A stretch of DNA of 64,000 bases from Paludibacter propionicigenes WB4. GTDB lineage: Bacteria > Bacteroidota > Bacteroidia > Bacteroidales > Paludibacteraceae. The translations under genes and the position numbers were made by a program. Each line of letters begins with the position of its first letter. The stretch's first letter is position 1. The notes below the pieces were generated by a model. That model did not search any database. It worked only from the letters and a program-made list of their open reading frames with translations, and was not told where the DNA came from. The stretch is taken from the NCBI RefSeq assembly GCF_000183135.1, contig NC_014734.1:868001-932000 (forward strand). Reading direction: 5' to 3'. Positions 25,252 through 35,185 of the stretch are shown in pieces.

Positions 25252-26364
25252 ATGAAAAACATCAAATTAATTATTGCGGCACTTCTAATATGCGTCGCTA
25301 GTTTCGGTCAGCAACTAAAAGTCAATAAAGAAGTACTGGGCAACTACAAAGACAAGGAAGTAATTCTTTATACACTTACGAATAAAGCCGGCAATGTATT
25401 AAAAGTAACAAATTATGGAGCCAAGATTGTGCAAATCAACGTTCCTGATAAAAATGGGAATATTGACAATGTGACCATTGGTTCAGATAAATTTGACGGA
25501 ATTGTAAAAGGAGACCCGTTTGGAGGAGCTACTATAGGACGTTTTGCCAACAGAATTGCTAACGGAAAGTTTACGCTAGACGGAGTAGAATATAATTTAC
25601 CTATAAACAACAGACCTAACACGCTGCATGGAGGTCCTAACGGTTGGTACACAAAAGTTTGGAATACCGAAACCGTAAAAAGTAAATCACCAGCAGTCAA
25701 ATTCTCATACACTAGCCCTGATATGGAAGAAGGATTTCCGGGAACTGTTCAAGTATCAGTTACTTATACATGGACAGACAAAAATGAAATTATCATTGAT
25801 TATGCTGCAACAACTGATAAAAAAACAGTTATAAACTTGACTAATCACGCCTATTTTAATTTGCATGGAGCAGGCAAAGGTTATATATTTGATCACATAC
25901 TCACCCTAAAATCTTCTGCCTATACTCCCCTAAATTCTACAAAAATACCAACTGGCGAAATCAAACAGGTAAAAGGAACGCCCTACGACTTCACCACCCC
26001 ACATACAATTGGTTATAAAATAGGAGAAACATACGAGAGTTCTACATTTCAGGGATATGACGATAATTATGTGCTCGACAACAAAGAAAAAGTAGATGCT
26101 ACAGTATACGACCCTGAAAGCGGACGAGTAATGGAAGTTATAACAGATGAACCGGGATTACAATTCTATTCTGGCAATAGCATGCAATGGAAACGAGCAA
26201 TAGAGAATGGAACAAAAGGCGTTAATACTCGCTCAGGATTTGCACTTGAAACACAACACTTTCCAGATAGCCCAAATCAATCCACCTTTCCAACTACTGT
26301 TTTAAACCCCGGAGTAAAAATGAAATCAAGAACAATTTATAAATTTTCAATACGAAAAGAATAG
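25252..26364 (+). CDS. galM: Aldose 1-epimerase (galactose mutarotase), exported
   Basis: 370 residues with a signal peptide (MKNIKLIIAALLICVASFGQ, cleaved near residue 19-20), so periplasmic or secreted as in many Bacteroidota. GalM signatures are ITNYGAKIV.INVPDKNG near 45-60, FGGATIGRFANRIANGKF near 84-101, NNRPNTLHGGP, and a catalytic NLTNHAYFNLHG near 194-205 with Glu in the C-terminal half (FALETQHFPDSPNQ near 323-335). It interconverts alpha and beta anomers of hexoses released by glycosidases such as the neighbouring GH95. It is 61 bases upstream of the GH95 gene. Confidence 0.92.
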   Translation: MKNIKLIIAALLICVASFGQQLKVNKEVLGNYKDKEVILYTLTNKAGNVLKVTNYGAKIVQINVPDKNGNIDNVTIGSDKFDGIVKGDPFGGATIGRFANRIANGKFTLDGVEYNLPINNRPNTLHGGPNGWYTKVWNTETVKSKSPAVKFSYTSPDMEEGFPGTVQVSVTYTWTDKNEIIIDYAATTDKKTVINLTNHAYFNLHGAGKGYIFDHILTLKSSAYTPLNSTKIPTGEIKQVKGTPYDFTTPHTIGYKIGETYESSTFQGYDDNYVLDNKEKVDATVYDPESGRVMEVITDEPGLQFYSGNSMQWKRAIENGTKGVNTRSGFALETQHFPDSPNQSTFPTTVLNPGVKMKSRTIYKFSIRKE

Positions 26365-26425
26365 ACAAGTCCCATCTTGAATTCAGTTTAATCCAATCAA
26401 ACAATCAGAAAAACTAATCGCAAGA

Positions 26426-28894
26426 ATGAAATTAGGGTTAATCAGATTTACACTTTTACTATTTGCTATTCATATAGCGACCAACAACTTACAAGCCATA
26501 AAAAAGGTTCGGGTATGGTACGATAAGCCTGCAGCTGCTCTAAACTCTGACATAAGAAACAGTTGGAAGAATGACAACGAATGGCTAAATGCACTACCTA
26601 TTGGAAATGGTTTTCTGGGTGCCATGGTATATGGTAATGTAAATCAGGAATTGATTCAATTGAACGAAAAGACTTTGTGGTCAGGTAGTCCGGACGACAA
26701 CAACAATCCCCAAGCTGCCGAGGCTTTGAGTCAGATTAGGAATTTTCTCTTCGAAGGAAAATACAAAGAAGCCAATGAACTAACCAACAAGACCCAGATT
26801 TGCAAAGGAGTGGGCTCTGGAACAGGAAGCGGAACTAATGTTCCGTATGGATCGTACCAGACATTGGGCAATCTTTTTTTTGATTTTGGCAAAACAGCTC
26901 CTTTTGAAAATTATGTTCGAGAACTTGATCTGAATCGGGGTGTAGTTACGGTTTCTTACTCGCAGAATGGAGTCAGGTACAAGCGGGAGATATTTGCCAG
27001 CTACCCTGATCGTGCATTGATCATACACCTTACTGCTGATAAGAAAGGAGCACTGAGCTTTACAACCGAACTCACTCGTCCCGAGCGATTTGAAACACGT
27101 GTTGAGAACGATCATTTACTGATGACCGGAGCGCTAACTAATGGCCAAGGTGGTGATGGTATGAAATATGCTGCCCGACTAAAAGCAACGACGAGAGGTG
27201 GAAAGCTGAATTACAAAAACAACGAAATTCGTGTGGAAGGAGCCGATGAAGTGATTATGATACTAACTGCTTCGACTAACTACAAGCAAGAATATCCAAG
27301 CTTTGTTGGCGATGACCCACGATTAACGACTCAGAATCAACTTTCTAAAGCCTCATCTAAACCCTATCCTACTCTTTTGAAAAATCACACGGTAGATTAT
27401 GCCGCTCTTTTTGGGAAAGTCAGTCTCAATTTATCTGATAATGATCCAGATACTATCCCAACGGACAGAAGATTACGCAATCAGACAAAAAATCCTGATG
27501 ATCTTCATTTACAAGAAGTTTATTTCCAGTTTGGTCGGTACTTGCTAATATCCTCTTCCCGAGAAGGCTCACTTCCTGCCAATTTGCAAGGCATATGGTG
27601 CAACAAAATTCAGGCGCCATGGAATTGCGACTATCATTCGAACATCAACGTACAAATGAATTATTGGGGTGCAGATATTGTAAACCTCAGTGAATGTTTT
27701 AGTCCTTTATCTCGCCTGATTGAATCTCTCGTAAAGCCTGGAGAAATATCGGCTGCCGTTCAATACAACGCTTCGGGTTGGTGCGTACAACCAATCACCA
27801 ATGTTTGGGGATATACATCTCCTGGTGAAGGAATAAACTGGGGTTTGTATGTAGCCGGAGGCGGCTGGCTTTGCCGTCATCTTTGGGATCATTACACGTT
27901 TACACTTGATAGAAATTATCTACAAAGAGTTTATCCTGTCATGCTAAATGCCGCTCGATTCTATCTCGATTGGCTGGTTACCGATCCTAAAACAGGTAAA
28001 TTGGTTTCAGGTCCCTCCACTTCTCCTGAAAATTCGTTTATAGCACCGGATGGCTCAAGGGGCTCTATTTGCATGGGACCATCTCACGATCAGGAAATTA
28101 TACATGAGCTATTTACTAACGTGCTGACTGCTTCTAAAGTTTTAAAAAACACAGATCCATTGTTGGCCAAGATTGATATAGCTTTACGAAATCTGGCAAC
28201 TCCAAAAATAGGTTCCGATGGACGACTTATGGAATGGAGCGAAGAATTTAAAGAAACAGAAATAAATCACAGACACGTTTCGCACTTGTATATGCTCTAT
28301 CCCGGCTCTCAGATAGACCCGAATAGAACACCTGAACTGGCTGCAGCTGCCCGAAAAAGTTTGGATGTAAGAACAGATATTGGTACAGGTTGGTCGTTGG
28401 CGTGGAAGGTAAACCTTTGGGCACGCCTAAAAGATGGCAATCGCGCTTATCAGTTATTGAAAAACCTGCTAAAATCTACCGACAATGCCGATCTAAACAT
28501 GTCCAACGGAGGCGGCACCTATCCCAATCTGTTTTGCGCCCACCCACCATTCCAAATTGACGGAAATTTTGGTGGTACTGCCGGCATTGCAGAGATGTTA
28601 TTACAAAGTCACAACGGCTATATTGAACTACTTCCGGCTCTTCCGGATGTTTGGAAAAGTGGGGAAGTAAAAGGTCTGGTTGCCCGCGGTGGTTTTGTTC
28701 TGGATATTGAGTGGAGAAACGGAAAGCCTCAAAAAATCGTGGTTAAGCCAAACTTGACTAGCAAATGTGTTATACGTTCTACTTCTGCATTAAAAATAAA
28801 CGGATTACCTATAAAATCAACTAAAAATAATAGTTTTTACACGCTAGAATTCCCTGCTGTAAAAGGGAAAATCTATGAGCTATTGCCTCTTTAA
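26426..28894 (+). CDS. GH95 alpha-L-fucosidase/galactosidase
   Basis: 822 residues with an N-terminal signal peptide (cleavage near LQA). Layout is GH95: an N-terminal beta domain ([35 protein letters not shown]) and an (alpha/alpha)6 barrel. Catalytic residues, matched by pattern with the characterised bifidobacterial AfcA, are Asn406 and Asn408 in NINVQMNYW and Glu603 in [10 protein letters not shown]. The family hydrolyses alpha-1,2-L-fucosidic or related L-galactosidic bonds by inversion. It is probably exported, acting on host or plant glycans with the upstream GalM, probably in one operon. There is no SusC/SusD pair nearby, so it is not in a classical utilisation locus. Confidence 0.93.
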   Translation: MKLGLIRFTLLLFAIHIATNNLQAIKKVRVWYDKPAAALNSDIRNSWKNDNEWLNALPIGNGFLGAMVYGNVNQELIQLNEKTLWSGSPDDNNNPQAAEALSQIRNFLFEGKYKEANELTNKTQICKGVGSGTGSGTNVPYGSYQTLGNLFFDFGKTAPFENYVRELDLNRGVVTVSYSQNGVRYKREIFASYPDRALIIHLTADKKGALSFTTELTRPERFETRVENDHLLMTGALTNGQGGDGMKYAARLKATTRGGKLNYKNNEIRVEGADEVIMILTASTNYKQEYPSFVGDDPRLTTQNQLSKASSKPYPTLLKNHTVDYAALFGKVSLNLSDNDPDTIPTDRRLRNQTKNPDDLHLQEVYFQFGRYLLISSSREGSLPANLQGIWCNKIQAPWNCDYHSNINVQMNYWGADIVNLSECFSPLSRLIESLVKPGEISAAVQYNASGWCVQPITNVWGYTSPGEGINWGLYVAGGGWLCRHLWDHYTFTLDRNYLQRVYPVMLNAARFYLDWLVTDPKTGKLVSGPSTSPENSFIAPDGSRGSICMGPSHDQEIIHELFTNVLTASKVLKNTDPLLAKIDIALRNLATPKIGSDGRLMEWSEEFKETEINHRHVSHLYMLYPGSQIDPNRTPELAAAARKSLDVRTDIGTGWSLAWKVNLWARLKDGNRAYQLLKNLLKSTDNADLNMSNGGGTYPNLFCAHPPFQIDGNFGGTAGIAEMLLQSHNGYIELLPALPDVWKSGEVKGLVARGGFVLDIEWRNGKPQKIVVKPNLTSKCVIRSTSALKINGLPIKSTKNNSFYTLEFPAVKGKIYELLPL

Positions 28895-28914
28895 TCCTAA
28901 TAATATTTTAGCGT

Positions 28915-29714
28915 ATGTTATATGAAAAGATAACAAAAGTAGATTTAGATGAAATACGAGAATTGCAACCTTCAGATTGGGATGACATAATCCCCGATAT
29001 TGAATTTTACATTAACTCACCATTCTGCGAACCAATAAAAGCTACAATTGACAATACAATAGTTGGAATAGGAACAAAAATTGTTTTCGAAAATACAGCA
29101 TGGATAGCACACATCATTGTTAGAAGCGAATATAGAAACAACGGCATAGGATTTCAAATAGTGAATCATTTGTTGGATACATTAAAAAAACAGCATATTC
29201 AAACATGCTCACTTATTGCTACAAGCTTAGGAAAACCTATATACGCTAAGTCTGGATTTAAGATTGCATCAGAATATATTTTTTTCAAACGAGAGAAACC
29301 TTGGATAGAATCTGATTTTTCAAATAAGATAATTCCTTTTGACGAGAAATACAGAAACGCTATATACGACTTAGATAGAGAAATTTCCGGCGAAAATAGA
29401 AAATATTACTTGAAGTATTCGCAAAAAAATCTATTTTGTATGTTAGCAACAATATTGTTGAAGGATATTACTTGCCTGGTTTGAAAGAAGGATTAATCTT
29501 TGCCATTAATGATGAAGCTGGATTAGAACTAATGAAGCTTAAATACTCCAGAACAGATAAAGCTGTGCTTCCATCTGAGAATATTGGTGGACGTGAGTTT
29601 TTACTGAATAATGGTTTCGTAGAGGCATCTATTGGTACAAGAATGATTATGGGAAAAGATATTGATTACAAGCTAGATAGAATGTACAGTCGTATTGGCG
29701 GAAATTTTGGCTGA
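28915..29714 (+). pseudogene. Frameshifted GNAT-family acetyltransferase
   Basis: Two overlapping frames together encode one GNAT protein of about 266 residues. Frame one (28915 on) has the acetyl-CoA site VRSEYRNNGIGFQIVNHLL near 64-82. The second frame (from about 29436) continues with NNIVEGYYLPGLKEGLIFAINDEAG to GGREFLLNNGF and a C-terminal end at 29714. A one-base deletion in the A7 run at 29423-29429 restores a single frame if one A is added. This may be a real mutation, a sequencing error, or programmed -1 frameshifting at that A-rich run. Family members of this two-part type are acetyltransferases of unknown substrate. Confidence 0.75.
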
Positions 29715-29785
29715 TTAGCATTGTATAAAAAGAGAAGCGTTGAAAAGATAATTATCTCTCTTTATGAGAGAAAAAACATCCTTAC

Positions 29786-31141
29786 ATGAAGAAGAAAATA
29801 CTTATATTACTCATTTTTCTAACGCCAATAGTTATTGTTCAGGATTGGTGCGATCTGCCAGCCCGCATTAAACCGACTACCGTATCTCAATCAAATTCCA
29901 GTCCTGGAGTACAGATTAATGCCGAAGCTCTTAAACGTATTGACTCTATTGTAAAGAGCGGTATTCAGTCTAAAGCCTTTCCAGGCTGTCAGATATTGGT
30001 TATAAAAGACGGTAAAACTCTTTACGACAAATGCTTTGGAACCTACACCTACGAGAGCCCGCAAAAAGTCACTAGCGCAACCATGTATGATCTGGCATCG
30101 TTATCAAAAACTACCGGAACGTTACTTGCGATTATGAAACTTTATGACGAAGGTAAACTCAAACTAACAGATAAAGCATCCAAATACCTTGAATTTCTAA
30201 AAGGAACAGACAAAGAAAGTATTACTATTTCCGAATTATTGTTCCACGAAAGTGGATTACCTGCAGGGCTTCCATTTTATAAGTTGGTGGTTGAAAAAAA
30301 ACTCAATCCTGTTTTGAATTCAGCTAATAAACTATCTGAACCTGTCAAGCTGAATAGTAAAACAATGAAATATAAATACGACTGGGTATCAAATATTCCT
30401 ACTAATGAATTTACTCTGCAAGTTTCCGACAGTTTCTATTTACATAATCATTTTCATCAGGCTGCTATGCAAATGATTGCCAATACTCGCTTAAAAAGTA
30501 AAACCTATGTTTATAGTTGTATAAATTTTATTCTTCTGAAAGAAATTGTTGAAGCCATTAAAGCAATACCATTGGATGCCTATCTCGACAAAGAATTTTA
30601 TATTCCAATGAAATTAAACAACATAGCATATCTTCCTCTCCGAAAGTTTAAAAGAGAAAATATTGCTCCAACTTTAAAAAAAGATTTCTTGAGAAATGGA
30701 ATTATACAGGGCTTTGTACATGATCCGGATGCAGCACTTTTAGGGGGTGTATCGGGTAATGCCGGTTTATTTGCCAATTCGAGAGATGTAGCAAGGGTAT
30801 ATCAGATGTTACTTAATCAAGGAGAACTGGATGGTAAACGCTATTTAAGCAAAGAGACTTGCTATCTTTTCACTACAAGTACCTCGGCAAATAAAAGGCG
30901 CGGTCTTGGTTTTGACAAGCCCACGCCTCATATGCTTAATAGTCCTTGTTGTGAATCTGCTCCGGAAACTGTTTACGGACACACAGGTTATACAGGAACC
31001 TGCTGTTGGGTCGATCCCACGAACAAACTAATTTACGTTTTTTTGAGTAACAGAACTTATCCCTCAGATGGAACTAATAAATTAGCCAGAATGGGAATAA
31101 GAACTAAAATACAAGAAGTTGTTTATCAATCATTGAAGTGA
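29786..31141 (+). CDS. Serine beta-lactamase-like hydrolase (class C/EstB fold)
   Basis: 451 residues, exported, with an N-terminal hydrophobic segment that could be a signal or lipoprotein leader. Class C-type motifs are the SxxK tetrad Ser105-Leu-Ser-Lys108 (YDLASLSKTTGTLL), a second-domain tyrosine near the YSCINF segment (standing for the Y-x-N motif), and GHTGYTGT near 394-401 (KTG-like). Such proteins, often fused to GH3 in Bacteroidota, are D-alanyl-D-alanine or cell-wall-remodelling esterases rather than resistance enzymes. Cotranscription with upstream genes is possible. Its 3' end overlaps the convergent gene at 31130 by 12 bases. Confidence 0.82.
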   Translation: MKKKILILLIFLTPIVIVQDWCDLPARIKPTTVSQSNSSPGVQINAEALKRIDSIVKSGIQSKAFPGCQILVIKDGKTLYDKCFGTYTYESPQKVTSATMYDLASLSKTTGTLLAIMKLYDEGKLKLTDKASKYLEFLKGTDKESITISELLFHESGLPAGLPFYKLVVEKKLNPVLNSANKLSEPVKLNSKTMKYKYDWVSNIPTNEFTLQVSDSFYLHNHFHQAAMQMIANTRLKSKTYVYSCINFILLKEIVEAIKAIPLDAYLDKEFYIPMKLNNIAYLPLRKFKRENIAPTLKKDFLRNGIIQGFVHDPDAALLGGVSGNAGLFANSRDVARVYQMLLNQGELDGKRYLSKETCYLFTTSTSANKRRGLGFDKPTPHMLNSPCCESAPETVYGHTGYTGTCCWVDPTNKLIYVFLSNRTYPSDGTNKLARMGIRTKIQEVVYQSLK

Positions 31142-31795
31142 ATAACAATATATCAGCAGATCCTTGACATCTTTAAGTGAATCGAAATCAACTTTGTGTG
31201 AATCTAGGTAAGCCTGTACATCTAGCTTCTGTTTAGAAAATATTCTCAATGCCTGATTTTTTGAACTAATTTTAGAAAATTTATTTCCTTGTTTAACCCA
31301 ATAAGTATAACTCATTTTGGCTCTATACTGAACATTTCCTGTTAAATGAGTCAAAGGTTGTCCGCCATCACCATCAGAAGAAAATGAATTAACTGATTTC
31401 GTATTAGAGACTTGAGAAAAACCTCCATAACCAGCTTCTCTTCCATCAATTACCATCGTGGAATTTGTTTGTATATAAAGAGATTCTTTACCTGCTGTTA
31501 TCTTCTCAAAAAACTCAACGTTCTCATAGAAAACAAAAACTCTACCGGCAATAACAACTGAGTCTGTTGTTTCTGGCAATCCTAAAGATAAAATCTGATC
31601 ATTCTGTTTAAAAAGCATTTGTTTAGAAATCATTTCATAATTCAATAAAGCCTCAACAACTTGCTTGTTTTTGAAATAAACTTTGCCTTTTTGATATTCC
31701 GGAAAAATAAAACCATTTGTAGTTATTTCTTCAGACATTGCACAAAGCGACATAGATAATGCAATAAAGGCTAAAAAGATTGTTGTTTTTCTCAT
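31130..31795 (-). CDS. Secreted protein of unknown function
   Basis: 221 residues with a signal peptide (MRKTTIFLAFIALSMSLCAMS). The mature protein is beta-rich (KGKVYFKNKQVVEALLNYEMISKQMLFKQND, then VIAGRVFVFYENVEFFEKI). The region near 165-180 has an amphipathic YRAKMSYTYWVKQGNKF. I do not recognise the family, but the pattern resembles a group of Bacteroidota cell-envelope proteins of unknown function. It overlaps the serine hydrolase 3' end, convergent. Its promoter element is at 31868-31875. Confidence 0.65.
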   Translation of the reverse strand: MRKTTIFLAFIALSMSLCAMSEEITTNGFIFPEYQKGKVYFKNKQVVEALLNYEMISKQMLFKQNDQILSLGLPETTDSVVIAGRVFVFYENVEFFEKITAGKESLYIQTNSTMVIDGREAGYGGFSQVSNTKSVNSFSSDGDGGQPLTHLTGNVQYRAKMSYTYWVKQGNKFSKISSKNQALRIFSKQKLDVQAYLDSHKVDFDSLKDVKDLLIYCYSLQ

Positions 31796-31867
31796 AATAT
31801 TACATCTTAATTTTGTTATGTTTTTATACTCAGAGTAATAGTCTCATTTATACATTTTTAATAATAA

Positions 31868-31875
31868 CAAAGATA
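31868..31875 (-). promoter_or_regulatory. -7 element of the 31130-31795 gene
   Basis: CAAAGATA on the plus strand is TATCTTTG on the minus strand, 72 bases from the ATG at 31795. A -33 element cannot be assigned. Confidence 0.55.
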
Positions 31876-32067
31876 CTCATTTATTGGTAAGACAGGCTAA
31901 TTATTGATATATTTTATCAAAAAAAAGGTGTCTCCAGCTCTAGATTTTTATTTGAATATTAACTTTTAATGTACATATTTATCTAATATTCTACACTCCA
32001 CCACGTTAAAATTGTAGCAAAAAATCCAATTGCATTTAATAATTGATTATAATTTCAAAAAAATCTG

Positions 32068-32075
32068 TAACTTTG
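32068..32075 (+). promoter_or_regulatory. Candidate -7 element before the metallo-beta-lactamase gene
   Basis: TAACTTTG with TTG at 32043-32045 (22-base spacing, rather long). It would give a leader of about 270 nt to the ATG at 32344. The rest of the 31796-32343 gap is AT-rich without a gene. Confidence 0.4.
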
Positions 32076-32343
32076 AGTTTTATTTATGATAATATACAGA
32101 TAGCATATGTTGATAATTTGTATAAATTGAAAATATACTTTGAAACTCCAATAAAGAAATAACTTAACGAATGATAAGTTTTATTATTGATTTATTCTTA
32201 TAAATCAAATTATTGCTTCCCATTCTCAATATTCTATACCGTGCGTATTAGGAGTTAAATTATCACAAATAATGCCTAAAGAGAGTCGTTTCAAAAAGCT
32301 GTTTTTAGTTTTTTCTAAAATATCCATTTAATCTAATATAGTC

Positions 32344-33096
32344 ATGAAACCAAAAATCCATCTAACTCTCTTTGTTTTCTTATTGTCTCTTACAAATTTA
32401 TTCGCTCAAACAAATTATCAGCTAACAAAAAATAAGGCAGATCAGCTTGACAGAAACTTTGCTATAACCCAACTCACAAACAATGCATTTTTGATTCAAT
32501 CGTCTTTCGCTGCAAATGGTCAATTGGATTGCAATCACTTACTAATTATTGATACAAAGGATCTTGTATTAGTTAACACTCCTGTGAATGACTCTTTAAC
32601 TTCAGTTCTTCTCGCTTGTATTGAAAAGAAGTTTAAAAGAAAAGTGACGAAAGTAATTGTATCTCATTTTCATGAAGATAGTTCAGGTGGTTTACGCCAA
32701 ATCTGTAAGCTTGGCATAAACTCATTTGGACTTAGCAAAACTGCGAGCTTATTAAAATCACAAAACAAACATATTGATTTTCTTTTTACCAGTTTTTTTG
32801 CCCTTGATTTACAAACCCTACATCTTGAGTTATTCTATCCCGGAGCCGGCCATTCCATTGATAATATAGTGATATGGCTACCAGAAGACAAAATTTTATT
32901 TGGTGGTTGCCTACTAAAATCGTTGGAAGCAAAAGACAAAGGAAATATAAAAGATGCTGATTTGAAAGCATGGCCTGTAAGTGTGGAACTCATAAAAAAG
33001 AAATACCAGGATGCTATAATTGTAATACCCGGACATGGAGAAATAGGCAATACATCAGTATTTGAACATACATTAAAGCTATTAGCCAATAATTAA
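32344..33096 (+). CDS. Subclass B1 metallo-beta-lactamase
   Basis: 250 residues with a signal peptide (cleavage near NLFAQ), so periplasmic. All six subclass B1 zinc ligands are visible: His108, His110 and Asp112 in SHFHEDSSGGL, His170 in GAGHSIDN, Cys189 in LFGGCLLKS, and His231 in PGHGEIG. Lys192 (LLK, BBL 224) and Asn201 (GNIKDAD, BBL 233) are also present. The closest known pattern is CcrA of Bacteroides fragilis. The strand usually reading LLDTP is LVNTP here, with Asn at 78 replacing the conserved Asp (BBL 84). Family members hydrolyse penicillins, cephalosporins and carbapenems. The activity and level of this enzyme are not shown. Confidence 0.88.
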   Translation: MKPKIHLTLFVFLLSLTNLFAQTNYQLTKNKADQLDRNFAITQLTNNAFLIQSSFAANGQLDCNHLLIIDTKDLVLVNTPVNDSLTSVLLACIEKKFKRKVTKVIVSHFHEDSSGGLRQICKLGINSFGLSKTASLLKSQNKHIDFLFTSFFALDLQTLHLELFYPGAGHSIDNIVIWLPEDKILFGGCLLKSLEAKDKGNIKDADLKAWPVSVELIKKKYQDAIIVIPGHGEIGNTSVFEHTLKLLANN

Positions 33097-33117
33097 ATAA
33101 AGCAAAGCTATTGATTA

Positions 33118-33975
33118 TTATCCCATCAAACCTTCACTGTTAAATTCAACTGCTTGCCAACTGCCAGATATATATTGGTGCATGGCTTTAAATTCGGCTT
33201 GTTCTAATTTTCTGTAAGTAAGCTCAAAACCATCAATCACGTTAGTTGGATAATGACAATCTGAATTTACCACAATTGGGATATTTAACTCATTGACAAG
33301 TTGGTAAAACTCCTGTTGAGGAAAAGTAACTCCTTTTTGCGCAATAGATTTCGTGTTAATTTCTAAGACTAAGCCCTTATTTTTAATCAATTGAAGAACA
33401 TCACCAATCAGATTTTTATACCAGCCGGACGATGTATCAAAATCTCTGTAATTGACTCCATGAAGAGTTATTTTATCCAAATGTCCTACAATATCAAACC
33501 CTCCTTGCTGAATCATTTTAGACGTAACATCATAAAACCGTTTCGTTGCCAATTTTATATCACCGCCAAAAAGCTTATTTAATCCTTTGTCAAATTCAGA
33601 AAAATCACCATCGATTGTCCAGTAGTTATTCTCGGAGAGTTCATCCAGATAATGAATGGATCCAATAGAATAATCGAGAAATTTATCGCGGAAAAACTCA
33701 TTATTTATGCTCGAACAGTTATCTATATAATCAACTTCCAACGCTATATACAATTCGATACATTCGCTATATTTATCTTTCAATCTATAAAATTCGGATT
33801 GATAATCAGCAAAATCATCCTCAAGCATAGTCCATTTAGTCAGAAAAGGAAGTGGTGCATGCGAAGAGAACCCATATCTTCTGATTCCTTTAGCAATAGC
33901 AAATTTGACGAATTCCTCCATCGGACTTCGCCCATCACAAAACGTGCAGTGACTATGATAGTTTGACCAGTACAT
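33118..33975 (-). CDS. Histidinol-phosphatase, PHP family
   Basis: 285 residues of the PHP domain HisJ/HisK type. Metal-binding motifs are NYHSHCTFCDG (His7 and His9), EVDYIDN, IGSIHYLD, DIVGHLDKI, and C-terminal VNSDCHYPTNV. It dephosphorylates L-histidinol phosphate in the penultimate part of histidine synthesis. The gene stands apart from hisA at 20354 in the same window, so histidine genes are scattered. It converges with the metallo-beta-lactamase 21 bases away. The start ATG 33975 gives MYWSNYHSHC, consistent with the family. Confidence 0.9.
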   Translation of the reverse strand: MYWSNYHSHCTFCDGRSPMEEFVKFAIAKGIRRYGFSSHAPLPFLTKWTMLEDDFADYQSEFYRLKDKYSECIELYIALEVDYIDNCSSINNEFFRDKFLDYSIGSIHYLDELSENNYWTIDGDFSEFDKGLNKLFGGDIKLATKRFYDVTSKMIQQGGFDIVGHLDKITLHGVNYRDFDTSSGWYKNLIGDVLQLIKNKGLVLEINTKSIAQKGVTFPQQEFYQLVNELNIPIVVNSDCHYPTNVIDGFELTYRKLEQAEFKAMHQYISGSWQAVEFNSEGLMG

Positions 33976-34081
33976 TTATTCTGTTGATAATTGACGAATG
34001 ATAGTTAACGCCCTATATTTCGTCTACAAAAATAAGAAAAAGAGGAGAAACAATCACAATAAAAATGAGAGCCAAAACTAT

Positions 34082-34112
34082 TTTGCAGCAAATAAGGTTA
34101 TAAGTATCTTTG
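34082..34112 (+). promoter_or_regulatory. Textbook Bacteroidota promoter of the radical SAM gene
   Basis: TTTG at 34082-34085, a 19-base spacer, and TATCTTTG at 34105-34112. The transcription start should be near 34119, which excludes translation from the earlier in-frame TTG at about 34110 and supports ATG 34131. Confidence 0.8.
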
Positions 34113-34130
34113 CAAACAGAACAAGTGGAA

Positions 34131-35087
34131 ATGACAGAAATAAAACCGATACAACTCCCCGACCAGCAACGCTACCTAAATTACAATCAGGTAATGAAAT
34201 CAGAATTTGCTGAGCGAATTCAAAAAATATCCATCAACGCAGGATTTACCTGCCCCAATCGAGATGGAAGTAAAGGACGTGGAGGCTGCACCTATTGCAA
34301 TAACCAAAGTTTTAGTCCAGAATACTGTAAACCGATAAAAACAGTTAGCCAGCAAGTAGAAGAGGGCATCAATTTCTTTAAACACAAATACGAAAACCAG
34401 TTTTATCTGGCTTACTTTCAATCCTACACAAATACTTACGACTCGCTGGATAAGCTGAAGGCAATTTACGAAGAAGCCCTCTCCCACCCGCAGGTAAAAG
34501 GAATTGTAGTAGGAACCCGACCCGATTGCGTAAACGATGAACTGCTCGACTATTTTGAGGAACTGTCGAAAAGCGTTTATGTAATGATTGAATATGGCAT
34601 TGAGTCAACCAACGACGAAACGCTGGAGTTTATCAACCGTGGACACAATTATGCTTGTGCTGAGGAAGCCATACGTTCCACCGCAAAACGAGGTATCAAA
34701 ACCGGGGCACATCTTATCCTTGGACTTCCCCGAGAAGATAGTGAAACAGTCTTGAGCCATGCCGACAAAATATCGAAATTACCGCTGACAGCTATCAAGT
34801 TACATCAACTTCAATTGATACGCAAAACGGTTATGGCAAAACAGTATATAGAACATCCTGAGTGGTTTAACTTGTATACAGCCAATGAATACATCGATTT
34901 GCTGATTGATTTTATTGAAAGATTAAATCCTGAGATTGCCATCGAACGCTTTATTTCTCAGTCACCTCCAAGCCTTATCATTGCTCCTGAATGGGGTTTA
35001 AAAAACTTTGAGTTTGCGGTGAAGATTGAAAAAAGATTAATTGAGCGTGACACATGGCAGGGAAAGCACTTCGTAAAAAAGGAATGA
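34131..35087 (+). CDS. TIGR01212-family radical SAM protein (YhcC-like)
   Basis: 318 residues. The start at 34131 (MTEIKPIQLPDQQRYLNY) is fixed by the promoter. The [4Fe-4S] motif Cys41-x11-Cys53-x2-Cys56 (TCPNRDGSKGRGGCTYC) has the unusual long spacing of TIGR01212, followed by the core barrel and GIESTNDETLEFINRGH. No substrate is known for this family; tRNA or metabolite modification has been suggested. Bcp follows 98 bases later in the same direction. Confidence 0.9.
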   Translation: MTEIKPIQLPDQQRYLNYNQVMKSEFAERIQKISINAGFTCPNRDGSKGRGGCTYCNNQSFSPEYCKPIKTVSQQVEEGINFFKHKYENQFYLAYFQSYTNTYDSLDKLKAIYEEALSHPQVKGIVVGTRPDCVNDELLDYFEELSKSVYVMIEYGIESTNDETLEFINRGHNYACAEEAIRSTAKRGIKTGAHLILGLPREDSETVLSHADKISKLPLTAIKLHQLQLIRKTVMAKQYIEHPEWFNLYTANEYIDLLIDFIERLNPEIAIERFISQSPPSLIIAPEWGLKNFEFAVKIEKRLIERDTWQGKHFVKKE

Positions 35088-35185
35088 TGTAAACTTAGAC
35101 AGTTTATTAATTTCCAATAAACAATTTTTAGACTAAACCGTTAAAGATATAAAGAACTTAATTATTACACATTAAATAATTTATT

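Noticed and set aside
29786-31141. A resistance-conferring class C beta-lactamase
   Set aside because: It has SxxK and an HTG-like motif, but the Y-x-N motif is altered and the length and context fit a wall-remodelling esterase.
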